A stretch of DNA of 64,000 bases from Polynucleobacter yangtzensis (GTDB lineage Bacteria > Pseudomonadota > Gammaproteobacteria > Burkholderiales > Burkholderiaceae), in the NCBI RefSeq assembly GCF_001595965.1, contig NZ_LOJI01000003.1:1-64000 (forward strand), read 5' to 3'. The number at the start of each line of letters is the position of its first letter. The first letter of the stretch is position 1. The translations under genes and the position numbers were made by a program. The notes under the pieces were generated by a model, which had not been told where the DNA came from, searched no databases, and saw only the letters and a list, made by a program, of their open reading frames with translations. Below, one piece after another: positions 25,231-36,723 of this stretch.

Positions 25231-26205
25231 ATGGCCGTATTTACTCCGATCGAACTTGAGGATATTGCTCAATGGATTGATCAAGACTTTAATATTGGTC
25301 ATGCTAGTGAAATACGCGGTATTCATGGCGGTATTGAGAACTCGAATTTTTTCTTGGACACAGTCAAGGATGACAAGAAGCAGGAATATGTTTTAACCAT
25401 CTTTGAAAGACTGACTGCACAGCAACTTCCTTTTTATTTGGAGCTGATGCGCCACCTTGCAAACAAAGGCGTTCCAGTTCCCAAGCCAATTGAAAATAAA
25501 CAGGGTGACATTCTCTTCACCCTTAAGGGCAAGCCTGCAGCCATTGTTACCAAGCTTCCGGGTCTTTCTAGGTTACAACCTGAATCTAATCACTGCGCAC
25601 TAGTTGGCGAGATGCTAGCAAAGATGCATTTAGCTGGAAAAGATTTTTCAAAGCACCAAGAGAATCTTCGCAGCCTTGATTGGTGGCAAAAAACGATTCC
25701 CTCAGTATTGCCGCACTTAAATACTTCGCAAAAAGAACTCATTACTCATGAGCTTAAAACTCAAGAAGAATTCTTTTCATCAGGCACGTATGATGGTTTG
25801 CCACAAGGCGCGAGCCATTGCGATTTATTTCGTGACAATGTCTTATTTGATCCAAAGGGTTCGGATGTATCTCAAGACCAATTGGGTGGCTTCTTTGACT
25901 TTTACTTTGCAGGCACCGATAAATGGTTGTTCGATATTGCTGTAACCGCTAACGATTGGTGTCTTGCCGACAACAAACAAGATCTAGATCCCGCACGCTT
26001 GGATGCATTTATGAAGGCTTACCAATCGGTTCGGCCGCTCACCAAAGAAGAGCAAGCTAGCTGGCCTTTAATGTTGCGTGCGGCTGCTTTGCGCTTCTGG
26101 GTTTCTAGATTATGGGATTTCTATTTACCCCGTGATGCACAAATGCTGACACCCCATGATCCCACGCACTTTGAACGCATACTCTTAAGCCGACGATCCC
26201 TATGA
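25231..26205 (+). CDS. thrB: Homoserine kinase (aminoglycoside phosphotransferase-like type)
   Basis: The 324-aa enzyme phosphorylates L-homoserine in threonine synthesis. It is the ThrB form of the APH/choline kinase fold found in Pseudomonas and betaproteobacteria, not the GHMP-type kinase. The catalytic loop is SHCDLFRDNVLFD (HxDxxxxN) and the metal-binding motif FFDFYFAG follows, then DIAVTANDWC. Length is typical. The gene overlaps the next membrane protein gene by 4 bp (ATGA), so the two are cotranscribed. Confidence 0.94.
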   Translation: MAVFTPIELEDIAQWIDQDFNIGHASEIRGIHGGIENSNFFLDTVKDDKKQEYVLTIFERLTAQQLPFYLELMRHLANKGVPVPKPIENKQGDILFTLKGKPAAIVTKLPGLSRLQPESNHCALVGEMLAKMHLAGKDFSKHQENLRSLDWWQKTIPSVLPHLNTSQKELITHELKTQEEFFSSGTYDGLPQGASHCDLFRDNVLFDPKGSDVSQDQLGGFFDFYFAGTDKWLFDIAVTANDWCLADNKQDLDPARLDAFMKAYQSVRPLTKEEQASWPLMLRAAALRFWVSRLWDFYLPRDAQMLTPHDPTHFERILLSRRSL

Positions 26206-26981
26206 AACTCAATTACGTAGCTCCAAAAGAAGGCTATACCTGGATAAGACAGGGTATTTGGCTATTCAAACAGAATCCTTTGGGATTCTTAATGCTGGTC
26301 TTTATGTACGTATTTGCGGCCCAACTGGCAGTCATCATCCCAGTCATCGGTGTTTTTGCAGTACTACTCTTGACGCCTACCCTATCGGTAGGATTTATGA
26401 CGGCTTGTCGTCAAGCAATTCAAAAAGAGCGCATTAAACCTTCAGTCTACATAGCAGCATTAAAGTCTAGCCCGATTGTTCGCAAAAGAATTTTGCAATT
26501 AGGCTTGGTATATGCCGCAATGATTGTATTGCTAAGCTTTATCTTAAGCCTCTTGGTTGACTTTGAGTTGCTCCTCCCCCTAATGACGAGTGACAAACCC
26601 ATCACTCCGGAGGCTCTTCGCCAAGTTTATCTAGTGCTTTTCTTTGGCGCGATATTGTATGTGCCTGTGGCGATGTTGATGTGGTTTTCACCAGTGCTGG
26701 TTGCCTGGGAAGATATGTCAGTGCCTCAAGCCCTATTCTCAAGCGCCTTAGCGTGCTGGTCCAATAAAGCAGCATTCTTTTTGTATCTGTCCATTTGGAG
26801 TGCAATTCTGATTGCGATCCCCCTAACTATCGGCATGATCTTTGATGCCATTAATTTGGGGCAAGTAGCCTCTTACATCATTGCGCCCATCTCTATGGCT
26901 GGACTCACTGTGATGCACTGCTCTTTTTATGCGACCTGGAAAGCTTGCTTCACTGACAATGAAGTTGTGATGCCTGTCTAA
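26202..26981 (+). CDS. BPSS1780-type integral membrane protein
   Basis: This 259-aa protein has a soluble start (YVAPKEGYTWIRQGIWLFKQNP) followed by about six hydrophobic segments. It fits the BPSS1780-family membrane proteins found beside thrB in Burkholderiales; the assignment is from memory. No catalytic motif is visible and the function is unknown. Its ATG lies inside the thrB stop region (ATGA), implying coupled translation. It converges on uvrD with a 9-bp gap and no evident terminator. Confidence 0.75.
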   Translation: MKLNYVAPKEGYTWIRQGIWLFKQNPLGFLMLVFMYVFAAQLAVIIPVIGVFAVLLLTPTLSVGFMTACRQAIQKERIKPSVYIAALKSSPIVRKRILQLGLVYAAMIVLLSFILSLLVDFELLLPLMTSDKPITPEALRQVYLVLFFGAILYVPVAMLMWFSPVLVAWEDMSVPQALFSSALACWSNKAAFFLYLSIWSAILIAIPLTIGMIFDAINLGQVASYIIAPISMAGLTVMHCSFYATWKACFTDNEVVMPV

Positions 26982-26990
26982 CTCAATTCT

Positions 26991-29357
26991 TCAGTCAATC
27001 GCAGCAAGCTTCGCAATACTCAACTGTAGCCATTTAATACCGTGACGCTTGAAATTTACTTGCGCTCTAGCGTCTGCATCAACACCCTCTAAACCAGTCA
27101 CGCGCCCCTCACCAAACTTGGTGTGGAAAACATTTTGTCCGATAGTGAATGGGTAATTTCCACGTGGGGGTGAAGCCAGCCTCTTCACTTCCATAGAAGC
27201 AGAGCCAACTCGCTTAGCAGGCCTTTGACGATCAGAGCCTGAATCAAAAAAATCATTCGACTCGTATTCACGTTGACGGGTATAGCCGTCTTGCCAGGTA
27301 GATCCAGATCTTGTATTACCCCCACCCCAACGTGCATCTCTTGCTTTAGGCGTAAGCCACTTCAATGAATCAGAGGGCAGCTCTTCCAAGAAGCGGGAAG
27401 GCATGTTGTAGCGTACCTGACCATGCAACATACGTGATTGGGTATGCGATAAATAGAGTCGCTCTTTGGCGCGAGTAATCGCCACATACATTAAGCGACG
27501 TTCTTCCTCTAGCCCATTCTGTTCGTTCACACTGTTCTCATGAGGAAATAAACCCTCCTCAAGACCGGTAATAAAGACAGAGGTGAACTCTAAGCCCTTA
27601 GCTGAGTGGACGGTCATCAGCTGCACGGCATCTTGGCCAGCCTGAGCCTGGTTATCGCCAGCCTCTAGGGAAGCGTGTGACAGGAATGCAGCTAGAGGAG
27701 AAACTTCTACAACGCCGGGGGCATTCTCACCTGGCAACATAGCAGCCGCGGCATCTTGGCCATAACCCTCTTCGGCAATGAATGCGGTTGCTGCGTTAAT
27801 CAATTCTTGCAAGTTCTCTACGCGATCTTGCCCCTCACGCTCAGAAAGATAGTGCTGGATCAAGCCGCTATGCTGAATTACAAACTCAACCGTTTCTGGC
27901 AACGTGTTATGACGAGTTGCCTCACGCATATGATCCACTAAGCGAACAAACCCACTCAAAGCTGCGCCCGCCTTACCTTCTAATGTGGAAGCTGCCAAAT
28001 ATAAAGAACATTGCTGTGCTCTTGCTGCATCTTGCAACGCTTCGATTGAGCGCGCCCCAATTCCGCGAGTTGGGAAATTCACCACTCGAGAAAAAGAAGT
28101 ATCGTCATTTGGATTCTCAAGCAAACGTAAATACGCTAGCGCATGTTTGATTTCAGCACGCTCAAAGAAGCGTAAACCACCATACACACGATACGGAATG
28201 CCCGCAGAAAATAAAGCGTGCTCAATGATGCGTGACTGAGCGTTACTGCGATAGAGCAAAGCCACTTCAGTACGTTTAATGCCGCTATTTACTAAAGCTT
28301 TGATCTCATCTACCAACCAAGCAGCCTCTGCATGATCACTAGGAGCCTCATAAATTCGGACAGGCTCGCCATGACCAGCATCGGTGCGTAGGTTTTTACC
28401 AAGACGCTCTGAGTTGTTAGCAATCAGATGATTTGCGGTATCCAGAATATGGCCATGGGAACGATAGTTCTGCTCTAGCTTCACCATGAGCGGGTGATAT
28501 TGCTTTTCGTAGAGGCGCATGTTTTCTACATCAGCACCACGGAATGCATAAATACTTTGGTCATCATCACCAACAGCAAAAACGGAACTGCTACCCATGC
28601 CACTCACATTGATGCGACTTGCATCATGGCCCGACAATAATTTGAGCCATGCATATTGCAAGGCATTCGTATCTTGAAACTCATCAATCAAAATATGACG
28701 GAAGCGCTCTTGGTAATGTGTACGAATTGCTTCGCTGTGTTTGAGCAATTCATAACTACGCAATAAGAGCTCAGCAAAATCTACTACGCCTTCACGTTGG
28801 CATTGCTCATCATAAGCAGCGTAGAGTTGTGCCATCTTGGCCTGAAAGTCATCGCCCACCGATAAATCTTTTGCACGCTGACCGCGCTCTTTGGCATGAG
28901 CAATAAAATATTGGAGCTGCTTAGCGGGATATTTCTCATCATCGACTTTTAATCCCTTTAAAAGACGCTTAATCGCAGAGAGTTGATCCTGGGTATCCAA
29001 AATCTGGAAAGTTGATGGCAAGCCCGCTTCTTTGTGGTGAGCCCTCAATAATCGGTTACATAAGCCGTGAAAGGTGCCAATCCACATGCCACGGGTATTA
29101 ATCGGCAACATGGCGCTTAAGCGCAACATCATCTCTTTGGCAGCCTTATTGGTAAAGGTCACCGCTAGGACGCCAATAGGGGATACCTGGCCGGTCTGAA
29201 TCAACCACGCTATACGGGTGGTGAGGACGCGGGTCTTGCCGCTCCCTGCCCCAGCCAAAATCAAGGCTGATTGGGCTTGGCCATTTTCATTTACGGGCGG
29301 GAGGGTCACTGCCTCGCGCTGTTCTGGATTGAGGTTCGCGAGCAAGTCTGAGTACAT
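26991..29357 (-). CDS. uvrD: DNA helicase II UvrD (superfamily 1)
   Basis: The 788-aa SF1 helicase acts in nucleotide excision and mismatch repair. Motif I is AGAGSGKTR; Ia is [13 protein letters not shown] is [12 protein letters not shown] is [19 protein letters not shown] is EQNYRS; V is [11 protein letters not shown] and VI is [16 protein letters not shown]. The C-terminal Tudor-like segment ([16 protein letters not shown]) is characteristic of UvrD/PcrA. It is divergent from valS with only about 24 bp between start codons. Confidence 0.95.
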   Translation of the reverse strand: MYSDLLANLNPEQREAVTLPPVNENGQAQSALILAGAGSGKTRVLTTRIAWLIQTGQVSPIGVLAVTFTNKAAKEMMLRLSAMLPINTRGMWIGTFHGLCNRLLRAHHKEAGLPSTFQILDTQDQLSAIKRLLKGLKVDDEKYPAKQLQYFIAHAKERGQRAKDLSVGDDFQAKMAQLYAAYDEQCQREGVVDFAELLLRSYELLKHSEAIRTHYQERFRHILIDEFQDTNALQYAWLKLLSGHDASRINVSGMGSSSVFAVGDDDQSIYAFRGADVENMRLYEKQYHPLMVKLEQNYRSHGHILDTANHLIANNSERLGKNLRTDAGHGEPVRIYEAPSDHAEAAWLVDEIKALVNSGIKRTEVALLYRSNAQSRIIEHALFSAGIPYRVYGGLRFFERAEIKHALAYLRLLENPNDDTSFSRVVNFPTRGIGARSIEALQDAARAQQCSLYLAASTLEGKAGAALSGFVRLVDHMREATRHNTLPETVEFVIQHSGLIQHYLSEREGQDRVENLQELINAATAFIAEEGYGQDAAAAMLPGENAPGVVEVSPLAAFLSHASLEAGDNQAQAGQDAVQLMTVHSAKGLEFTSVFITGLEEGLFPHENSVNEQNGLEEERRLMYVAITRAKERLYLSHTQSRMLHGQVRYNMPSRFLEELPSDSLKWLTPKARDARWGGGNTRSGSTWQDGYTRQREYESNDFFDSGSDRQRPAKRVGSASMEVKRLASPPRGNYPFTIGQNVFHTKFGEGRVTGLEGVDADARAQVNFKRHGIKWLQLSIAKLAAID

Positions 29358-29381
29358 CAGCCCAATTATAATTTGCCTCTT

Positions 29382-32273
29382 ATGCCAAATGCCTCAAATA
29401 CCCCTAATTCACCAGCGGCCAGCTCTGCAGACGAGCTCGCCAAATCTTATGAACCTGCCCCGATAGAGGCCTACTGGGGTCCAGAGTGGGAGCGTCGTGG
29501 TATTGCCGATGCCACCATGGATGAGGGCAAGGGTGATTTTTCGATTCAGTTACCCCCGCCAAACGTTACCGGCACCCTGCACATGGGTCACGCTTTTAAT
29601 CAAACCATCATGGATGGCTTGGTGCGCCACGCACGAATGTCTGGCAAAAACACCTTATGGGTACCGGGTACTGATCATGCAGGTATTGCTACTCAAATTG
29701 TTGTTGAACGCCAACTTGATGCACAAAAAGTATCTCGTCATGATTTAGGTCGTGAGAAGTTTTTAGAAAAGGTGTGGGAGTGGAAGGAAACTTCTGGCAA
29801 TACGATTACTAGACAAATTCGTCGCTTAGGCGCATCGATTGATTGGGGCAAAGAATATTTCACAATGGACAGCAAGATGTCCAAAGCAGTAGTGGAAGTA
29901 TTTGTGCGCTTACATGAACAAGGCTTGATCTATCGCGGCAAACGTTTAGTGAACTGGGATCCCGTTTTAGGTACCGCAGTCTCTGACTTAGAAGTAGTGA
30001 GTGAAGAAGAAGATGGCTCGATGTGGCACATTCGCTATCCATTGACTGACGGCTCTGGTCACCTCACAGTCGCGACTACCCGCCCTGAAACCTTACTGGG
30101 CGACGTTGCCGTGATGGTGAACCCAGAAGACGAACGTTATAAACACCTCATTGGCAAGTCCGTTAACTTGCCTTTGTGTGATCGTGAAATTCCGATCATT
30201 GCAGATGACTACGTTGATTTGAACTTTGGTACTGGCGTTGTAAAGGTGACTCCTGCACATGACTTTAATGACTATGCAGTAGGCCAACGTCATCAATTAC
30301 CAATGATCAACATCCTCACTCTGGATGCAAAGATTAATGAGAACGCTCCTGCTGCCTATCAAGGCATGGAACGTTTTGCCGCACGCAAACAAGTTGTTGC
30401 TGATTTAGAGTCTGCTGGCTTATTAGAAAAAGTTCAGCCGCATAAGTTAATGGTGCCACGTGGTGATCGCACCCAAACCATCATTGAGCCAATGTTGACT
30501 GACCAGTGGTTTGTGGCAATGTCTAAATCAAGTCCGGACAACAAATATCAACCCGGCTCATCTATTGCTGGCGCTGCCTTAGATGCTGTCACTAAGGGTG
30601 ACATCAAACTTGTTCCAGAAAATTGGATCAACACTTATACCCAGTGGTTAGAAAATATTCAGGACTGGTGTATCTCCCGCCAACTCTGGTGGGGCCATCA
30701 AATTCCTGCCTGGTATGGTGATGATGGGCAGATATTTGTAGGGCGCTCTGAAGAAGAGGCTAAAGCCAAAGCAGCAGCAGCGGGCTATACCGGCAAACTC
30801 AATCGCGATCCTGATGTTCTGGATACCTGGTTTAGCTCGGCTCTGGTGCCATTTAGCTCTTTAGGCTGGCCAGATGAAACGCCCGCTTTAAATCACTTCC
30901 TACCTTCGTCTGTTCTGGTTACTGGCTTTGACATCATCTTCTTCTGGGTTGCGCGTATGGTCATGATGACTTGCCACTTCACTGGAAAAGTGCCATTTCA
31001 TACCGTCTACGTCCATGGACTAGTACGCGATGCCGAAGGTCAGAAAATGAGCAAGTCCAAAGGCAATACTTTGGATCCAATCGATTTGATTGACGGCATT
31101 CAGATTGAAGAGCTAGTCGGTAAGAGAACTACTGGTCTCATGAACCCCAAGCAAGCTGAGAGCATTAGCAAGAAAACCAAAAAAGAATTTCCGGATGGCA
31201 TCCCAGCATTTGGTACAGATGCACTGCGTTTTACCTTTGCCTCTTTGGCGTCACTTGGTCGCAACATTAATTTTGATCAAAAGCGTTGCGAAGGCTATCG
31301 CAATTTCTGCAACAAACTTTGGAATGCCACACGCTTTGTACTAATGAACTGCTCTGGCAGCGATGAAGACAATGGTTTAGCGCCATGCGACAACCAATGT
31401 GGTCCTGACGGCTATTTAGACTTTTCGCCCGCTGACAAATGGATCGTCTCTCAACTTCAAAGAACTGAAGCTGATGTAGCGAAAGGTTTTGAGAACTATC
31501 GCTTTGACAACATTGCGAACAGTATCTACCAATTTGTTTGGGATGAGTACTGCGATTGGTATTTGGAGCTTGCTAAGGTACAGCTTCAAACTGGCACTCC
31601 TGCACAGCAACGCGCTACCCGTCGCACCCTGTTGCGCGTTCTAGAAACCATCTTGCGCATGGCGCATCCATTGATTCCATTCATTACCGAAACACTTTGG
31701 CAAACAGTTGGTCCGAAGTCCGGCAAAGAATTGGCCAAACAAACTAAGCAAACGATTGCACTCCAACCTTATCCCGTTGCTCAGCCCGAGAAGATCGATG
31801 AGCAAAGCGAAGCTTGGGTTGCGCAAATTAAAGCGATTGTTGATGCTTGCAGAAATTTACGTGGCGAGATGCAGGTTCCCCCGGGTCAAAAAGTACCGCT
31901 TTGGATTTATGGTCCAGAAGAATTCCTTGCAAAAGCCACACCTTATTTGATGGCACTTGCCAAACTCACCGAGGTTAAGATTTACAGCGATGAATCTGCC
32001 TTGGAAAAAGATGCTCCCGGCGCCCCTATTGCCCTAGTAGGAGACATCAAGCTGCTACTCAAGATTGAAGTGGATGTTGCTGCTGAACGCATTCGTCTTG
32101 GCAAAGAGATCGAGCGCTTGGCGAATGAAATCAACAAAGCTAAGGGAAAGCTAACCAACGAAAGCTTTGTGGCTCGCGCCCCAGCAGAAGTGGTTGCCCA
32201 AGAAAAACAGCGTCTTGCTGGTTTTGAGCAAAACCATGAGAAGCTTGTTGCACAATTAGAGCGTCTTAAATAA
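29382..32273 (+). CDS. valS: Valyl-tRNA synthetase
   Basis: The class I synthetase of about 963 aa charges tRNA-Val. The ATP-site motifs are [11 protein letters not shown] (HIGH) and [10 protein letters not shown] (KMSKS). The CP1 editing domain contains [13 protein letters not shown], and the C-terminus is a coiled-coil arm ([20 protein letters not shown]), typical of ValRS. I prefer the ATG of MPNASNTP; a TTG three codons upstream is in frame. It is followed by galU after 31 bp on the same strand. Confidence 0.97.
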   Translation: MPNASNTPNSPAASSADELAKSYEPAPIEAYWGPEWERRGIADATMDEGKGDFSIQLPPPNVTGTLHMGHAFNQTIMDGLVRHARMSGKNTLWVPGTDHAGIATQIVVERQLDAQKVSRHDLGREKFLEKVWEWKETSGNTITRQIRRLGASIDWGKEYFTMDSKMSKAVVEVFVRLHEQGLIYRGKRLVNWDPVLGTAVSDLEVVSEEEDGSMWHIRYPLTDGSGHLTVATTRPETLLGDVAVMVNPEDERYKHLIGKSVNLPLCDREIPIIADDYVDLNFGTGVVKVTPAHDFNDYAVGQRHQLPMINILTLDAKINENAPAAYQGMERFAARKQVVADLESAGLLEKVQPHKLMVPRGDRTQTIIEPMLTDQWFVAMSKSSPDNKYQPGSSIAGAALDAVTKGDIKLVPENWINTYTQWLENIQDWCISRQLWWGHQIPAWYGDDGQIFVGRSEEEAKAKAAAAGYTGKLNRDPDVLDTWFSSALVPFSSLGWPDETPALNHFLPSSVLVTGFDIIFFWVARMVMMTCHFTGKVPFHTVYVHGLVRDAEGQKMSKSKGNTLDPIDLIDGIQIEELVGKRTTGLMNPKQAESISKKTKKEFPDGIPAFGTDALRFTFASLASLGRNINFDQKRCEGYRNFCNKLWNATRFVLMNCSGSDEDNGLAPCDNQCGPDGYLDFSPADKWIVSQLQRTEADVAKGFENYRFDNIANSIYQFVWDEYCDWYLELAKVQLQTGTPAQQRATRRTLLRVLETILRMAHPLIPFITETLWQTVGPKSGKELAKQTKQTIALQPYPVAQPEKIDEQSEAWVAQIKAIVDACRNLRGEMQVPPGQKVPLWIYGPEEFLAKATPYLMALAKLTEVKIYSDESALEKDAPGAPIALVGDIKLLLKIEVDVAAERIRLGKEIERLANEINKAKGKLTNESFVARAPAEVVAQEKQRLAGFEQNHEKLVAQLERLK

Positions 32274-32304
32274 TCTGCAGCCAAATAAAGCGATTGGAAG
32301 CCAT

Positions 32305-33189
32305 ATGCCGTTAAACACTAAAGCCGTCACCAAAGCAGTATTTCCTGTTGCAGGCTTGGGTACACGCTTTTTACCAGCAACGAAAGCTAGCCCAAAGGAA
32401 ATGTTGAATGTGGTGGATAAGCCGCTCATTCAATATGCTGTTGAAGAAGCAATCGCCGCCGGCATTACTGAAATGATTTTTGTTACCGGTCGCAGTAAAC
32501 GCGCTATTGAAGATCACTTTGACAAAGCATATGAGCTCGAGGCTGAATTAGAGGCCAAAAATAAACAGGCTCTTCTTGAAATTGTTCGCAGTGTTAAGCC
32601 TAGCCACGTAGATTGCGTATATGTACGCCAACCTGAAGCGCTTGGATTGGGTCATGCGGTTTTGTGCGCAGAGAAGTTGGTGCGTGATGAGCCATTTGCC
32701 ATTATCTTGGCTGACGACTTATTGGATGGCCAGCCTCCGGTTCTCAAGCAAATGCTAAAAGTTTTTGATGAGCAAAATGGATCTGTAGTTGCGGTTGAAA
32801 AGATTGATCCTGCCAAGAGCAGCTCTTACGGAATTGTTTCTGGTGCCGAAGTCGCCAAAGGCATCTATCGCCTCAACGGCATTGTAGAAAAGCCACAACC
32901 AAAAGATGCGCCCTCTAATTTGGCGGTAGTAGGACGCTATGTTCTCTCATCCGATATCTTTACCCATATTCGCAATCTCAAGCCTGGTGCGGGTGGCGAG
33001 ATTCAGTTGACTGATGCCATTGCCTCTTTACTCAAAGAAGAGCCTGTATTTGCTTATGAGTACGATGGTGTGCGTTATGACTGTGGCAGTAAGTTGGGCT
33101 ACCTCAAGGCTTCAGTCGAGTTTGCCCTGCGCCACCCCGAAGTCTCTGCTGACTTTGCTGCTTACCTCAAGAGCCGCTCATTGACTTAA
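32305..33189 (+). CDS. galU: UTP-glucose-1-phosphate uridylyltransferase
   Basis: The 294-aa nucleotidyltransferase makes UDP-glucose from UTP and glucose 1-phosphate for envelope polysaccharides. The nucleotide-binding start [20 protein letters not shown] and the later [17 protein letters not shown] and [12 protein letters not shown] motifs are those of bacterial GalU. Length matches. A hairpin terminator lies 17 bp after the stop codon and is shared with convergent tusA. Confidence 0.95.
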   Translation: MPLNTKAVTKAVFPVAGLGTRFLPATKASPKEMLNVVDKPLIQYAVEEAIAAGITEMIFVTGRSKRAIEDHFDKAYELEAELEAKNKQALLEIVRSVKPSHVDCVYVRQPEALGLGHAVLCAEKLVRDEPFAIILADDLLDGQPPVLKQMLKVFDEQNGSVVAVEKIDPAKSSSYGIVSGAEVAKGIYRLNGIVEKPQPKDAPSNLAVVGRYVLSSDIFTHIRNLKPGAGGEIQLTDAIASLLKEEPVFAYEYDGVRYDCGSKLGYLKASVEFALRHPEVSADFAAYLKSRSLT

Positions 33190-33206
33190 TCATCCTCCAC
33201 TAAAGC

Positions 33207-33238
33207 AAAAAAGGCAGAGAGATCTCTGCCTTTTTTAT
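33207..33238. terminator. Bidirectional intrinsic terminator between galU and tusA
   Basis: The stem AAAAAAGGCAGAGA / TCTCTGCCTTTTTT has a 2-nt gap in the centre and a T-run on either strand. It can stop both the galU transcript and the convergent alaS-tusA transcript. Confidence 0.92.
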
Positions 33239-33253
33239 TGGGATTGAGAGCTA

Positions 33254-33499
33254 CTACCTGCGCTTCATAAAAAACACCAGCACATCACCTTCAGTAGCAC
33301 TGGCAATTAGCTCGTTTCCGGTTTGCTTAGCAAAAGCCGGAAAGTCATGAGCAGCACCAGCATCAGTAGCCTTAATCTTTAAGACCTCGCCTGACTGCAT
33401 CGTTGCCAAAGCTTTTTTGGCGCGCAAAATTGGTAATGGGCAGTTCATACCAATGGCATCAACCTCTGCATTGAAGGGGATATTTAGAGCATCACTCAT
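33254..33499 (-). CDS. TusA-family sulfurtransferase
   Basis: The 81-aa protein is a TusA/SirA-fold sulfur carrier. The persulfide-forming cysteine is in the family motif [15 protein letters not shown]. In E. coli, TusA relays sulfur for tRNA 2-thiolation and other pathways; paralogues vary, so the exact role is not fixed. It overlaps the alaS stop by 4 bp (ATGA) and is translationally coupled to it. Confidence 0.92.
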   Translation of the reverse strand: MSDALNIPFNAEVDAIGMNCPLPILRAKKALATMQSGEVLKIKATDAGAAHDFPAFAKQTGNELIASATEGDVLVFFMKRR

Positions 33500-36120
33500 T
33501 TACTTGCCACCCAGTCTTTAACGCCTGCCAAAGCAGCCCCTAACATACTTGGATCTGTGCCGCCAGCCATCGCCATCTCAGGCTTGCCACCACCTTTGCC
33601 GCCCACTTGCTGGGCCACAAAATTCACGAGGTCGCCTGCTTTAACTTTGCCAATCGAATCAGCTGTTACACCGGCAATCAAGCTAACTTTATCGCCCTGA
33701 ACTGATGCCAACACAATAGCTGCAGTTTTGAGCTTAGCTTTAAGGGCATCCATCGTTTCACGGAGGACACCAGCATCAGCACCATCCAAACGAGCAGCCA
33801 AAACCTTGATGCCATTGACATCAATTGCTTGACCAGCCAGTTCATCGCCTTGGCTCGCAGCCAATTTGGAATTCACTTTTTCTAAATCACGCTCTGCTTG
33901 ACGCAGACTTTCTTGAAGTTGCGCAACGCGATTCACCAAATCACCAGGATGAGTTTTCAGAATTGCTGCAGCTTCATTAATCTTGTCTTCCAAGCCTTGC
34001 AAGAATTGCAAGGCGTTATTACCGGTCACGGCTTCAACACGGCGAATGCCAGCAGCAACGCCGCCTTCAGAAATAATCTTTAAGCTGCCAATGTCACCAG
34101 TGCGGGTTACGTGCGTGCCACCACAGAGCTCTTTAGAACTACCAATTTCGAGCACGCGTACTTCATCACCGTACTTCTCACCAAAGAGCATCATGGCGCC
34201 AGTCTTTTGCGCATCATCTAAAGACATCACCTTGCCCGAAGTCGCTGTATTTTCCAAAATCTCTTGGTTAACAATATCTTCGATGCGACGAATCTGTTCT
34301 GCGGTAATCGGTGCATTGTGTGTAAAGTCAAAGCGGGTCTTAGTAGCGTCTACCAAAGAACCTTTTTGCTGCACATGATCGCCCAGCACTTCACGCAATG
34401 CTTTATGCAGAATATGCGTTGCGCTATGGTTGCGCATTGTGTCAGCTCTTTGCTGGGTATCAACTAATGCATTAATTGAGTCGCCCACCTTGAGTTCGCC
34501 CTCAAGCACTTCTCCTTGATGCCCAAATACATCCGCTTGAATCTTGAAGGTATCTTCAACCGCAAAACGGATGCTCTCATTGCGCAGCTCACCTTTATCG
34601 CCAACCTGGCCACCGGATTCGGCATAAAACGGAGTGTTATCCAAAACAATCACGGCTGCATCACCCGCTTTCACGGATGGCACTGCTGAACCATCCACAT
34701 AAAGAGCGGTTACTTTTGCGCCCTCATGCTTTAAGGTGTCATAGCCATGAAACTGGGTAGGCGCGCCCTTGTAGTCCAAGCCTTGAGCAACCTTGAACTT
34801 ACCAGCCGCCCTAGCTTGATCGCGTTGCTTTTGCATCGCTACTTCAAAGCCCTCACCATCCACTGTCACACCACGCTCACGACAAACGTCGGCCGTTAAA
34901 TCCAATGGGAAGCCAAAAGTGTCGTGCAGGCGGAAAGCAGTTTCACCATCAACCACTTTTGCACCACCTGCTAAAGCACCATCCAGAATTTCCATGCCGT
35001 TAGCAATAGTTTGGAAGAAGCGCTCTTCTTCTTGCTTAATAACTTCACTCACCTTATCTTGCGCAGCGCGCAACTCTGGATAGGCATCGCCCATCTCTTT
35101 AACAAGCGCAGGAACTAATTGATAGAAGAATGGTTTGCGTGCACCTAATTTATAGCCGTGACGGATTGCACGACGCGCAATACGACGTAAGACATAGCCG
35201 CGCCCCGCATTACCTGGAATCACACCGTCCACTACGATGAAACTACATGCACGAATATGATCGGCAATCACTTTGAGTGAAGGGCTATCTGCATCGCAAT
35301 TTTCACCGCCAGCAGCATCTACCGCTTCCTTCGAAGCCTTGAGGAGATTGACGAAGAGGTCAATTTCATAATTGGAGTGAACATGCTGTAACACTGCAGC
35401 AATGCGCTCAAGACCCATACCGGTATCAACGCTCGGCTTAGGCAGTGGATGCATCACACCTGCTTCATCTCGGTTGAACTGCATGAAAACGTTATTCCAA
35501 ATTTCGATATAACGATCGCCATCTTCATCCGGGCTTCCAGGAGGGCCGCCAGCAATGTGGTCACCGTGATCATAAAAAATCTCAGTGCATGGTCCGCATG
35601 GGCCTGTGTCACCCATCATCCAAAAGTTGTCTGATGCGTAGCGTGCGCCCTTGTTATCACCAATGCGAATGATTCGATCGGCTGGCACACCTATTTGTTT
35701 ATTCCAAATCTCAAAAGCCTCATCATCTTCGGCATACACCGTTACCAAGAGCTTTTCTTTGGGCAACTTAAATGTCTGGGTCAATAAGTCCCAGGCAAAC
35801 TGAATGGCATCTTTCTTGAAATAGTCCCCAAACGAGAAATTTCCCAGCATTTCAAAAAAGGTGTGGTGGCGGGCGGTATAGCCCACGTTATCCAAGTCAT
35901 TATGTTTGCCGCCTGCCCGGATGCACTTTTGAGCAGTCGTAGCACGGTTATAAGGGCGCTTATCGAACCCTAGAAACACGTCCTTAAACTGGTTCATACC
36001 CGCATTGGTAAATAGCAAGGTTGGGTCATCCCCAGGAACCACAGGGCTGGACGGGACTATTTGGTGGCCTTTTTGGGCGAAGAAATCCAGGTAAGCCTGG
36101 CGAATTTGGGAGACTTTCAT
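33496..36120 (-). CDS. alaS: Alanyl-tRNA synthetase
   Basis: The class II synthetase of about 874 aa charges tRNA-Ala. Motif 2 region [18 protein letters not shown] and motif 3 region [12 protein letters not shown] form the catalytic core. The editing domain has [15 protein letters not shown] and CGGTHV, which provide the Zn ligands. The C-terminal DHHA1-like domain ends [16 protein letters not shown] start at [14 protein letters not shown]; the 12 codons upstream are unlike AlaRS. It is divergent from tctB across a 122-bp gap. Confidence 0.97.
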   Translation of the reverse strand: MKVSQIRQAYLDFFAQKGHQIVPSSPVVPGDDPTLLFTNAGMNQFKDVFLGFDKRPYNRATTAQKCIRAGGKHNDLDNVGYTARHHTFFEMLGNFSFGDYFKKDAIQFAWDLLTQTFKLPKEKLLVTVYAEDDEAFEIWNKQIGVPADRIIRIGDNKGARYASDNFWMMGDTGPCGPCTEIFYDHGDHIAGGPPGSPDEDGDRYIEIWNNVFMQFNRDEAGVMHPLPKPSVDTGMGLERIAAVLQHVHSNYEIDLFVNLLKASKEAVDAAGGENCDADSPSLKVIADHIRACSFIVVDGVIPGNAGRGYVLRRIARRAIRHGYKLGARKPFFYQLVPALVKEMGDAYPELRAAQDKVSEVIKQEEERFFQTIANGMEILDGALAGGAKVVDGETAFRLHDTFGFPLDLTADVCRERGVTVDGEGFEVAMQKQRDQARAAGKFKVAQGLDYKGAPTQFHGYDTLKHEGAKVTALYVDGSAVPSVKAGDAAVIVLDNTPFYAESGGQVGDKGELRNESIRFAVEDTFKIQADVFGHQGEVLEGELKVGDSINALVDTQQRADTMRNHSATHILHKALREVLGDHVQQKGSLVDATKTRFDFTHNAPITAEQIRRIEDIVNQEILENTATSGKVMSLDDAQKTGAMMLFGEKYGDEVRVLEIGSSKELCGGTHVTRTGDIGSLKIISEGGVAAGIRRVEAVTGNNALQFLQGLEDKINEAAAILKTHPGDLVNRVAQLQESLRQAERDLEKVNSKLAASQGDELAGQAIDVNGIKVLAARLDGADAGVLRETMDALKAKLKTAAIVLASVQGDKVSLIAGVTADSIGKVKAGDLVNFVAQQVGGKGGGKPEMAMAGGTDPSMLGAALAGVKDWVASK

Positions 36121-36242
36121 GCCGATAATTATCGCATTGGCACTAGCATAGGGCAAACGCTAGGCTATAAGCCCTAAACCTGCCTTACAATCCCACAACA
36201 TCAATAAAAATCGGCAGTTAAGTCGACAACAAGGAGAGCAAC

Positions 36243-36704
36243 TTGAAAATTCGCAATCAACGGGATTTTGGGGCCGGGATCATGTATATGGTCATTGGCC
36301 TCTTCTTCGCCATCATGGCCACAAATTATCCAATGGGAACTGCCGCCAAAATGGGTCCTGGCTATTTCCCGTTCTATTTGGGCATTTTAATGTTCCTATT
36401 GGGCGTTCTAGTAGCAGTTAAGGCCTTTGGTGCCAAAGCTGCAATTGAATCCATTCCTAAATTTAATTGGCGCATCATGGCGCAAATTACCGGCGCGGTG
36501 GTGCTCTACGGCTTGTTGCTTCCACGTCTTGGATTCTTGATTGCCGTAGTGGTTTTGGTTTTTGTTGCCGCTAGCGCCAGCAGAGAATTTACTTGGAAAG
36601 GTACTGCGATTAATGCAGCCTTCTTAGTGACATTTACTTATTCAGTGTTTGTAGTCGGTCTGAAACTTCAGTTCCCGCTCCTGCCTGCATTCCTACAACA
36701 ATAA
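36243..36704 (+). CDS. tctB: Tripartite tricarboxylate transporter small membrane subunit TctB
   Basis: The 153-aa protein has four predicted transmembrane segments and the DUF1468/TctB character (MGPGYFPFYLGILMFLLG). With TctA it forms the membrane part of a tripartite tricarboxylate transporter that takes up citrate-like acids using a periplasmic TctC-type binding protein. The TTG start is supported by a strong AAGGAGAGCAAC Shine-Dalgarno. No tctC gene is adjacent; in Burkholderiales such binding proteins are numerous and dispersed. Confidence 0.9.
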   Translation: MKIRNQRDFGAGIMYMVIGLFFAIMATNYPMGTAAKMGPGYFPFYLGILMFLLGVLVAVKAFGAKAAIESIPKFNWRIMAQITGAVVLYGLLLPRLGFLIAVVVLVFVAASASREFTWKGTAINAAFLVTFTYSVFVVGLKLQFPLLPAFLQQ

Positions 36705-36723
36705 CGAACCGGGACTCTGAAAA